From positions 7,824,501 to 7,888,500 of the forward strand of contig NC_083518.1 of assembly GCF_032362555.1 (NCBI RefSeq): DNA of 64,000 nucleotides, read 5' to 3'. Below are positions 22,401-34,400 of the stretch, piece by piece. Position 1 is the stretch's first letter. Each line of letters opens with the position of its first letter. The translations under genes and the position numbers were made by a program. The notes beneath the pieces are model-generated. The model saw only the letters and a program-made list of their open reading frames with translations, had not been told where the DNA came from and searched no databases. The DNA is from Amyelois transitella (Eukaryota > Arthropoda > Insecta > Lepidoptera > Pyralidae).

Positions 22401-25400
22401 AACAATTTTTTTAAAGAACAATTAGATAAAAGGATATAAGCCTACATGATGATAAGCGGTTACTTTAACCTTTGAGTATTTTATTTATCTTTTTATTGAT
22501 GCCCAAATGATGTTCTGTTAAAAAAGAATTTATATAAAGTAAAAAAATCAGATAAATTTTAAACAAATCTGCACTAAAGGTAATCTTATCCATACTAAAT
22601 TATAGTAAATTTTTCACTTACTTTTTTCTGCTGCATAATTTCATATCTTTCGGAGTTGTATTTTAACACGAGCGGATGTGTCCATATCCTCTGCAAAGAT
22701 TGGAAATCCGGGAACAGGAAACCTGACGATTTACCGGGGAGAGGTCTGCGGAACATACACAATTATGTTATAAGACTTCTTTTAGGGCAGGTGGTACAAG
22801 AAATACATTGTTAAAAATGTTACAACTTTATTTTGACGGTGTTCAAAGTATCACTAACAATATTGGATAGTGATTGCTGTTAAAAATATGCCATCAAAAC
22901 ATCCTGTAAAAAAACCCAAGTCTCGAGCTGAGTCTTTCTACCGTAAAAAGTTGTGAGATCCATGTAATACCAAGTCGGTTAATCTATTTAACCTTCTGTC
23001 TTAAGTTATTATCATGCCAATATTAAAAATATTTTACAATTTAAGCAAATAGATCGACTTGGATACACGTTTTTCGAATTGATTATTGTTAGCACTGTAC
23101 CTTCTAGAATAATTGTCCAAGTAATACTGATACAGCTTAATCTGTACTTCGGTTAGCGTGATGAACAGCACATACTCGTGCTTTGGAGGAAGGAATGGTG
23201 CCAACACACCATAGTCTCTCCTCTGAAAACAATACAGTTATTGTAAGAAATCTTATTTACTTATATAAACCAGGATATTGAATGGACTTTTAAAAGAGTA
23301 AAGCATGTTTTGATTATTTTGTTTTTATTATTATTAAATTAAAAAAATATAATATATATAATATATAATATAATAATATAAAAAATATTTTCATTAAATG
23401 GAAAACAGAAAGGATAATGGCAAACTTAACATTATACTATTTATTAATAATACAGGTATTAAACGCGCACGTAACGTACCTTTATTTTCTAAAGTCCGAG
23501 GTAATGAGCCTGGGTCTTTAATATAAGTATTAATTATAAAATATAGTATTGTTGAGTTAGGGGATACTAACTCAACAATAAAAGGCGTAAAAGGCGACTA
23601 AGGGATAGGCTTACAAACTTGAGATTCTTTTTTTAGGCGATAGTCTAGCAACTTGTCACTATTCGAATCTCAATTTTATCTTAAAGCCAAATAGCTGAAC
23701 GTGGCCTATCTGTCCGCTCAGGACTGTTGGCTCTGTCTACCCCGCAAGGGATATAGACGTGATTATATGTATGTAGTATCCCGTAACACAAGTTTTGAAC
23801 TTACTTCGAGGCTAACTCAATCTGTGTCATTTGTCCCTAATATAAATATATTTATTTATTACTAATATTTACCTGAACAGCTCCATCCAACATTTTATGC
23901 AGCACATGTGATCTTCGTTTCATCACTTTGATGTCATGTTCTGTAGAGTCCGTATACTGTCCGTTCGTAATTGGGTTCACGAAACGATTCAGATACTCAT
24001 TGTATTTCCCGAGCAAGTTCGGTTTTACGAACTGAACCATGCAGTAGTCTGTTGAGAATATTTTGAATTAAATTTCATATAAATTAGTTGTTCGCTGCGA
24101 ACTTAGACCTTGCCAACCCTTTAATTTTTACAAAATAATTTTGTTGTCTTCAAAATTCTATTGACGGCTCCCAAATACCTTACAAATGTCATTAAAAATG
24201 AGACCAGCCCCAAGTTTACTTATTTATTTACTTTCTTACTACCATTGCAGACATTCTTTTTTTGACCTCGCTGACTACGCTTACTTCCTAGTGTTTATTC
24301 CTAGTTAGTTAGTTCCTAGTGTTTATTTTTAAAAATTAATGAAGATTGATGTAGTAGAACAATTAAAGTGAAAACAAACAAGCACACATTGAAGCCAGGA
24401 TTTGGAAGTTTGTCCGAAGGCATTTCCAATTCGGTTATGCAATAAGGTTTGGATTATGCAAATTTACTTACATTCTTTAAGGTTATTCTGCAACGGAGTA
24501 CCGGTGAGAACTATCCGTCGGAGTGTTTTGACGCGATTCATGGATTGCGACAGACTCGTCTTCTCGTTCTTCAGTAAATGTCCTTCATCGCACACTACTA
24601 AATCGGGACCTGTGGAAGGAATGAACAGTTTCAGTGATATTATCTTGCAAACGTAAACGTTTTTCAGAAAATAAGCGATATTTGTCGTTAGTGACGTCAT
24701 GCCCGGGAGCCCTATAGATATAGAGCCAAGCGCGCGCCGGGCCTTCGCCTTCGGACTACTTCAGCGCTCACCAAGTTAGGTAACTCGCTGTCCTCTGGAG
24801 GGTACTTGCTGGATCTCGTGTCTATATCTAACAAACATGAACAACCCATAACCCAGCACACACACGTCTCCGTGGCCAGAAGCTTGCCAACGAATCAAAA
24901 ACAGACATTCACTGCTGGAAATAGCCACCGATTAAGTCCTTACTCCTACGAGCTATTTACTCCTTTCTTTAGCAAACCAATATATTGGACATTGCTGTGC
25001 CGTGTGGTTCCCGGTACCAATATAAAAAAGAATAAAACCACTCAATCTCATTTCCCATGGATGTCGTAAAAGGCGGCTAAGGGACAGGCTTATAATTTTG
25101 GAATTCTTACTTTAGGCGATGGGCTTGCAACCTGTGACTATTTGAATCTCAATTCTATCATAAAGCCAAACAGTTGAACGTGGCCAATCAGTCTCTTCAA
25201 GATTGTTGGCTCTGTCTACCCCGAAAGGGATAAAGACGTCACTATATGAATGAATCTACTGAACTGTTCTTGTATGATTTTCTTTGTTTCTAATACACAC
25301 CTGGATCCACGAGGCTCTCCTGGAAGTGGCGCAGCATCTTCTTCTTGAACTTCTTGACGTTGTCCGCGGACAGATTGCGGAACATCTCGTAGCCCAGCAC

Positions 25401-28400
25401 GCAAACTCCGCCGTGAGAGAACCATTGCTGTAGTTGGAATGCTCGTTCAGAGTTCTGCTTGAACCTGAAATATTTATAATGGTTACTTCACTAACGTCAT
25501 ACGCCATTAGCCTATCACAGTGAGAAAACGACGCGGTCAACCAATAGCAGCGAAGAGTCTATGGCGACTTCTCAAACCTACCACAGCGCGTATGCTAAAT
25601 CGCGATATTAAAGATTTCACAGAGTGAAGCATAAACACAACTTCCGAATTAACATCATCTGTTGGGCGGTTCCCAAGCTAACTACAGATATATCACGTCT
25701 TTTTCCCATACAGGTTAAACAGAACCAAAAGTCTAGAAGACTGAAAGGCCATGTTCAGCTGTATTGTTTGGTGATGGAATTGAATATTTGAATTGTGACA
25801 GGTTTCTAGCCAGTTGCCTAAAAGAAGATTTGCCTTTCCCTTGATAGACTTTTACAATCTATATTTATTCTTAACCAGACCAGCATCAAAATACTAATTT
25901 GAGAAATCCATCATCTTGCAAAAGATTACCTGGAAAGCTCATAGACATCCACTTCATACTCCGTCTCAGCATGTTTGAGCCACATCTTGAACTCGTTCAC
26001 CCAATTCAGTACCGTAGACAGCGGGCAGACAACTAACACCCGATTCACACCGGTTAGAGAACTATGCGTCAGCAATGTATGGGTAAGAGACACCACCTGA
26101 AAATTAATACATTTTGTTCAACTTATATTCTTAAAGCTGTGTCAAAATGAAAGAGGGTTACTTTATGCGCATTTACTAAATTCAATTTCCTCAATATTGT
26201 TGTTTTTATTTTGACAAAATTTCATGACGATACACATAGTATACCTTATTACAAATTTAAGCCAATAAAATACTCCTGTTTACGTAAATGAGTCAAACAT
26301 GTATACATACATACTTGCAGTGGAGGAATATTAATATTTTTTGTATTAGTCGTCTCTACCCTAGACACATTCAACTCTAAGATACGATACATTTACACGA
26401 TTTTCTTGATACTTAAACTTATTATGCTGTTACAAAAATCTTTCCAATTGTCAATAAAGTGAAAAGACTAAATTGCAAGTGAACAGGAGTTTCCTGGTGT
26501 CTGACTTACTCAATCAAGGATCATAGTCATAAACGCACCCCGAGCTCCTCTTCAGGAGAAGAGAGGTTCTTTTTAGTTTATAGACTTTTATTCTTATAAA
26601 GACATATTTCACATCACTTACATAAGCACATAAAATACAAAAAAAAAAAAAAATAATACTTAAGTTCGTTGTCACACTTATAAACGAAATATAATCGCAA
26701 AAGTTCAGTAAATTGAGATTATGTGCTCGGTTAATTGTAGTGTCCGACCGAAGGTCTATTTTTGGCCGAAGCCGAAGCCGATTAATCGGCTATCGCCACA
26801 ACCTTCGGCCGAAGCCGAAGCCGAAGCCGAAGGTTTATATTCTCTCAGCACTCAGTAATTAATTTTGTTCAATATTGTCTACAAGCTACAATTAATATTA
26901 AAATCATTTCAAAACCTCAATATTGAAGGTTTATATATTGACTGTCTCATATAGAAGTTGATGATATATCATAGAGGTGGTTGGTTTAGAGATAAACTAG
27001 CTGTTGCCCGCGACTTCGTCCGCGTAAATTTCGAGTTGAATTTTAATCATACAGTCAGATACAGACAGACAAAAGATGTAAAAAAAAAATTCTCTATCCG
27101 TTTCAGTCAAAATATTAAATGTACAGAAAAAATATTTTTACCGTTTTATTATATGTAGTATTTTGATTTTCAGTTTTTTTACATAAAATACTCAAACAAT
27201 ACAAAAAAAATATATTTTTAATAATAAAAAATATCTTGTAATTGTTGGGATTCGAACTTGGACCGCCAACTTCACAGTCTCACGGGCTAACCACTGGACC
27301 ATCGAAGCCGTTGCGTTGGTGTCGAAATTAAAGTAGACTACATACATATGGTCACGTCTTTATCCCTTGCGGGGTAGACAGAGCCAACAGACTTGAAAAG
27401 ACTGAATGGCCACGTTCAGCTATTTGACTTAATGATAGAATTGAGATTCAAAAACTGATAGGTTGCTCGCCCATCGCCTAAAAAAGAATCCCAAGTTTGT
27501 AAGCCCATCCCTTAGTCGCCTTTCACTTATATTTATATGTTATAGGTATAATGCCGTCGTATAATGATAAATAACTTTGAATTTTTAATTTCGTAACTTA
27601 TTTGCCGGCATACTGATGCCTTGAGTTCATTCAAATGTCGATAACTTTTTTTTTGTGAACCGATTTTGATGAAACAAACTTTAAATGTTATTCTGAGTTA
27701 AAACAAAGCAATTGGTGAAAGTTTGAAGTAAATCGGTTTAGTACTTTCGGAGATAATCGTGATCATACATACAGACAGACAGACAAGAAATTAAAAAAAT
27801 ATATTTTTGCTTTCTATTATTCATTCTAAGTGTCCCTCTATCCATTTCAGTCGAAAATACTAAATGTACAGACAAAATATTTTTACTGTTTTATTATATG
27901 TATAGATAAAAGTTTGTGATTTACCTACTGGTAAAAATAATGATTTGATTTCTTACAAAAACACACGTACGGACTTGTTTTGATGCATGCAATCAGCAAT
28001 GTGATATTTTGACAGTGACTCCCCGCCGCCTCATGACTTTCGTAACAGTTCGTTCAATCTCGACGGTCGCTCGGACCTTCGGCGAAACCTTCGGCTTCGG
28101 CCGGATTTTGGGCCGAAGCCGAATGTTTCGCCGAAGGTGGATTTTTTGGCCGAAGGTGGCCGAAGCCGAAGCCGAAGCTTCGGTCGGACACTAGTTAATT
28201 GTCTCCTGAATACATCGAACGAGGTAATATTTTTGATATCAGAGGGTATCTTGTTAAAAAGGCGCGCATCTTCGCACGTTATTGTCGACTGGCCGTAGTA
28301 TTTGGTTCGTGTTCTAGGCAAAATGATGAAGCTCGCGCGTCGAGTGCAGGTGCGCCCAACTTGTTTTCGCTCAGTAAAGTTAAGGTTAGTGCGGACCTTG

Positions 28401-31400
28401 TTGTTCATGATTTTGCGGATAAGAATGATGCAAGTATAAGTATATAATTGTTTAATAGTCATTAGTTTTGTTTCACGATAAATTTTAGTAGTTGGTGTTC
28501 GAAAGTTATAATTAAATAGCATTTTTACTGCGCTTTTATTATTATTATTTTATTTTGTAGTGTTTGTAATTTGTCCAATCTTGTTTTCGCGGCGCTTCCC
28601 CAAACTTCAATGAGATATAATAGGTGTGGTTTTATTAGAGCATTGTAAATAGTAAAAAGTAGTTTACGTGGTATATATCGAACATTTATCCGGAGGGAGG
28701 CATGGAGCGATATAAATTTGGTTATTATTTTTTTATGTGACTATTCCATGTTAAATTAGTATCCATGAGAAGGCCAAGATATTTTTCTGTAGTTTTTGTT
28801 GTATAGGTTTGTTTTTTTTTTTGGTTCCTTCTTCCTGATGCAAGTTCCGGTATTTAACCGGGACTAACGGGACTGTTACATCAGGAAGAAGGAACAACAA
28901 TTAGAAAATACTTACTTGCAGTGTTTTACCCAGTCCCATACAATGCGCCAGAATGCAACCTGAGCCTTTATCTTTCTTTATGCGTTTCACGCTCTCAAAG
29001 CAAGCATCCCACATGAATTTTATGCCATTCGCCTGGAAACAAAGTCATAAGAATTATACAAAAATAAGGTTGGTTATATACAAGGTGTAGTAATAAATTG
29101 TATAAAGAAATAGAAAAAAATATGTTATTATAATTTACCACACCATTGAAAAACCATGAAGCATTCTTAAATATGTGGTTTCGTTAGTTTATTCAGTTGT
29201 TTATTAAATTGTAGATTTCGAAAATAAAATCGATGACTTCTTCAGAGAACTATTAAAGATTTTCTTCCAAAAAATACGTTATCTCATATACACAACAATA
29301 TATTTAAATGGATGTGTAAAATATTATTGTTTTAAATTAATAAAGTTGTCTTAATGTATTTCTGTTTCACCTGATGCGGTTTCAACTTCTTGACAAGTCC
29401 TCTGTCGACTTGTATCAGCGGTTCCTTAGTTTCGGGGTCGAAATCTAGCACGACCTTCTCCAGCACAACCTCGTCCGGCTTACCAGACTCGTCAAACTCC
29501 AAATTGTTATACTGGAATCATTAGAGATGAATTAATCTTCATACCATGAGCATTTACATGTAAAATACTTTTTAGGCAAATTGTGTTTTTTAGCCTTTTT
29601 CTTCCTGTTACGAGAAATTTATAGAAATAGATTTATTTTTGCGTGCGTTCATTGTGTGTGAAACAAAACCTTCTGAGTCACTTAAAACGACGAAACATAT
29701 TGAGAATAAGTAATAAACTTGGGCTTTGCTTGAGCCGGCAGTGGTACTACCGTGCCCCTAGATATAAATATGCCTGTTTATCGAGAATGTACCATTTAAA
29801 ATACAATACAAGTTAATAGATGATTAAAGTAATATTATTAGATTTTTTTTCTGTCCAACCATCTTGCGAAATCTACTGACTGACATTAAGATGCTTGAAG
29901 CTCTAACATGTGTATGTTATATGCTTTAAAATAACAAAAAGTACATTACAAATTGAAATTGTTACAATAAAGAATAAATAGATAAATAAATAAATATAAC
30001 CAGAAATAAATGAGTTTCAGGTCCAAATATTTTCTACTTTATGCACCATAAACAATGAATTAATTAAATAGGCGTAGTGACAGATGAAACTGTAATAACA
30101 AATCTTACCAATTTCTGCCTCTCTGCAATACGCGCGATCCTCTCCTTTTCTTGTCTGGCCGCCTTCTTAGTAGCCTCTTCTAATTGGTTCTTGCCCATGA
30201 CCTGACAAAGTGAAATATGTTAGAAATCGTAAAATAATAACCGAGTTGCGTTTGGTTCTTTGCATATTCTATAATAAAAAATTAAAAAAAGAATGTTAAT
30301 TTAAAAAATAAATATTGTGTCATACATTTGAATGACCAACAGCAGATTTTACAAATTTAAATTTAAAGCCTATAGGCGTGTTTTCTTATTTATATTGTGT
30401 TATGATCTTGTCGACTTTAGTGCAGAAAAAAAAAAAAAATATTTTATAATAATACATGGTAGTACTCATTCTACCAGCTAGAATTAGGCATGTGTGGTTC
30501 TAGACTGTACATACCTTACGAATATTCTTTCTGCCATGTTTGTTGCGCCCTTCGTTTTCTGTGTCCGACCCTGACCCCTCGCTGTCCACCGGCTTGATGC
30601 GGCGACGTTTCTTTTTACTGAGAAAATAAATTAATAATCTTACTTTCTATATTAAGTATTACATGGAGGCATGGTATTTCATATAAAAGTTTGTAAACAT
30701 ATAGTTAGCGATTCTCTTACCCCTTAGTTTTGTGCAGAGAAATAATTAACAAACTTAATTTAATTAAATACATTAATTTCTAAATGTGTTACTTTCACCT
30801 ATTACTTTTGTAAAGTAAAATATTGTCAAAAATCTTTTTATACATTAACTTATTTTCTAAAAAATAAACTATTGTCGACTTTTCTACCACGTCGTGTAAT
30901 TTAAAAATCTTTTTTTTTTAATATCAGTAGTTACAACTTTCTTACCCGCCATCAGAGGATCCAGCTGACGCGTCGCTGTCAACGACCTTCTTTCTCTTAT
31001 TCTTCTTAGCGGGCTCGGAGCTTTCGTCTTCAGAGTCCTCGAAGTCGCTCAGTTTGACGGCCGCGTCCTTCCGCCGCGAAGACCCAGCTTCCGAATCGGA
31101 TGATATCGCGTGCGCTTTGCGACGCTTTGATTTGACACTGCAAATAGGTCAATTAGTGTTAATTTTAAATTGACTAATTTTATAGCCTGTCGGGAGCCTA
31201 CTGGAAGAAATATCTTTAGAAATTAGTGGTGGCCACGTACAAAGCTTCTCCTTAGACTACGTTCTAGTTGTATTTTTCCTTGATGTACATAAATTAATAA
31301 GTCGTACTACTGAACTTAAGTTGACTTTTTTTATAGATTAGTCGAGGTTTGTTTTAGGGGCGTTCAGCTGATGAAGAAGGAAAAATGAATTTAAGTTATA

Positions 31401-34400
31401 GGCTAGATACTATTATTTCTTTGCCATCTAAAGAAGAAATTGTGAAAAAATTTCAATAAGTGAGGTGCAACTTACTTTTCATCGGACTCTGCTTTTGTAG
31501 CTCCCTGTAAAAGAAAACAACTTTCACTAGAAAAAAGCTAAAACACAATGTTTGTCGATGTTTGGGCAATCAAAACTCGAGACCCGATTACTAAGGGTAA
31601 TAAGGCGAGTTTACAATCCCCACAATGTCAAATGACTTATCTAATAAAAGCCTCTTATTTTCCTAGCACACAGTAACAACTTAAAATAATACTTACATCA
31701 GAGTCGTTTTTCGAACTGGTAGAGTCACTTTCTCCCAGCAAATCCTCCTTGGACAAGTCACCGATGCCTCCGTTTAATGGTGTCATAGATACTGGTGGCA
31801 AATCTGAAATGAAATATGTAACTAATTTAGTTTCATCTGTTCTACATACATATAGTCATGTCTATATCCCTTGCGGGGTAGACAGAGCTAAGTTTATATA
31901 CTTTCATGAAAAGATTAATGAATATGAATGAAGTGTAACCATGACCTGGGTTGGGTTCTTTTGTTCCTGCGAATGTACAGGTTTCTCACGATGTTTTCCC
32001 TCACGGAAAGAGCATTCTGGTGGATATCGCTAAAGGCGACTTAAGAATTAGCACATTCATCCAGAGCAGCTTTTACCATGATCCAATATGGGGTTAGATA
32101 CCCTGGAATTGACTTACCTAATTCAGGATGATGATCAAAACGCACACCCCTGGCTCCTCTCCAGAGAGTTAATGTAATCGGGAATAATGTCAGGAGATAG
32201 AAGAGACGTAAGAGCATCAGTTAGCAAACAAACTATTGTATGTAGGTTTAGCGAAGCTGTTGTTCTTACCTTCTCCACCATCACCACCGTCACTCTCTGC
32301 CGCGGAGCCGCCTTCCGAGCTGGACTCCGCTTTGAGCATATCATCTGCATTGATGAGGGGGGTTTTCGGCATCTTCTTCTTATTCCTGTGGGACCTGGAC
32401 GATTTGGAAGCGGTGGACGTGGATCCCCTACGCCGTCGGCGGATTTTGTTCAGGGTACGAAGGTTCGTTAGCCTGTGGGAGAAACCATATGTATCTTCAC
32501 ATATCATTTTCAATAATATACAAACACACACGACAAATAAGAAATCTTCATTGGTCTTGACAGTCTTTCCCAAAGTGGGCGATAACGCCCCCTTGTGGGC
32601 GCTGCAGGTCTCAAGGGGGGCGGTAAGAGACTCAGAAAGCGCTAAGACCTAAGCGTCGTTGTATGTTACCTACTGCGCTCAGGTTTTAAGTTGCGGGTTA
32701 TAGTAAAAGTTTCGTTAAGAATTCTCCGTTACTATACATACATATACATTATATACATATATAGGTCACAATAATTAATTAAACTAATTTGAAGTTATAG
32801 TGGTTTTTAAATAGGTGAAAAAATGGGGACGCAAAAAAAATATTTATTCTCAAAGTGGGCAGTAGACAAAATAAGTTTGGGACTCTCTGGTCTTGAGGGT
32901 CTATACAAAGACATTGGCAGTGCCCTCTATATCTGAACTTTCTTTATTATAATCTATATATATAAAACTCTTCCGTTACTGAGTGACTGACTGACAGACA
33001 ACGCACAGTCGAAACTACTGGTCGTAGACAGCTGAAATTTGGAATGTAGGTTCCTTGGGATATGTAGGGGAGCACTAAGAAAGGATTTTTGGAAATTCAA
33101 CCCCCAAGGGGGGGAAAAGGGGTAAAAACGTTTCTATGAAAAATCTTATTCCTTGGGTTTATAAACTTGAAACTTGGCATGAACACGTACATAGGCAAGT
33201 AAATATGTTTGACATTATAAGTTTTTTCAAACTACCCTCCAATCGTGATTTAGGGGGTGCGATTGGGTGACTGATTTATTAACGCACAGCCGAAACCGCT
33301 CGGTATAGGAGTCTGAGATTTTGAACTGAGGTTCCTTTAGTAACATAAGTGAGCACTAAGAAGGGATTTTTGAAATGTCAACCCCCAAGGGGGGGAAACG
33401 GGATAAACTGAGCCGGGGCTGCGGGAAAGTTCTAACGAGATACCGTGGCCCCGGAACGCAAAGGGCAACTGAAGGAACGAGGTGGGTTTTAGTCAGTAAA
33501 AGTCTGACACTCCCTTCCGTTCCACCCAGAGCGGGAGAGGTCATTTGATGATTTCCCATCCTTAAAAAAAAAGACTTTGTATGACAACTTTCAGTCGTCT
33601 CTTTAACATACATAATAACATACATAATTATGTACATACATGCATAACATTAATAACATCACGCCTTTAAATCCCTATTTTGTGTTAACACTACCCATAC
33701 AAACAGCTAAAAGGAAACAAGTGAAGAGACGAAATTTGTCCGCATCCATTTTCACCTAAATTCTTAACGTTAATGAGATTTACTTTTTATTATCAGGTCA
33801 ACCTAATAGCCTCACATGTACGTATAACTTCGTAAGAATTTTCTTTCAACTCCTAACCGTTGAGGAGTTGTACCTTCCATCATCAGCTCATTCACATGGG
33901 ATGATGACTATCAGACGCAAATACTTAAACAGAAGGAAATCCTGTAAGGCCTCTTCGTCCTATAAATCCTGTTTTTTTTTTCTTTTGAGACGATGATTTT
34001 GTCTCGCTTTACTTTTTCTATATAGATTTGTATGTATACTAATATTATAAAGAGGAACAATCTATTTTTTTTATATGTTTGTTTGTTTACATATGTAATC
34101 GATAAACTCCGAAACTACTGAATCGATTTCAAACATTCACCATTAGAAAGCTACATCATCCCTGAGTAATACAGGCTATATTTAATTCCAGTTGTAACAA
34201 GATTTCAGCCTGTGGAAGAAAAAGCCCTGTCGAGATCATTAAAAAACGCTATATATAACCGAATTACACGTGGGCGAAGCCGCGGGCGGAAAGCTAGTAT
34301 CTTTATATGATTGTAAAAGAGATGTCCATAAATCACGTCTTTACAGTATCTTTATATGATTATTTTATAGTATCTTTATATGATTGTAAAAGAGATGTCC

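Larger units (their letters stand above)
26738..28193. mobile_element. Non-autonomous hAT-like DNA transposon, 1456 bp
   Basis: The ends are perfect 16 bp inverted repeats: TAGTGTCCGACCGAAG (26738-26753) and its complement (28178-28193). Both are flanked by GTTAATTG (26730-26737 and 28194-28201), an 8 bp target duplication as hAT elements make. Both subterminal regions are packed with GGCCGAAGCCGAA-type repeats in opposite orientation. The interior has no transposase frame and holds other repeats (a tRNA-like piece at 27235-27310 and a SINE-like copy at 27339-27526). Confidence 0.85.
26560..28800 (-). mobile_element. Decayed non-LTR reverse transcriptase relic (CR1-like) split by a hAT insertion
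   Basis: Minus-strand reading of 28790-28194 shows pieces of a reverse-transcriptase C-terminus in several frames: [19 protein letters not shown], then a [12 protein letters not shown]-like stretch, then [20 protein letters not shown]. The 3' end of the relic, with AATAAAAGTCTATAA, continues at 26729-26560 on the other side of the hAT element. The frame has stops and shifts, so it is dead. It lies in ATRX intron 10, in the gene's sense direction. Confidence 0.65.

Noticed and set aside
27235-27310. Possible tRNA gene on the minus strand
   Set aside because: Good internal promoter boxes but no proper cloverleaf ends; it lies inside a transposon and is best read as SINE-derived.
28031-28522. 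Minus-strand open frame of 163 codons
   Set aside because: It is a chance fusion of a reverse-transcriptase relic with the end of a hAT-like element, crossing the target duplication.
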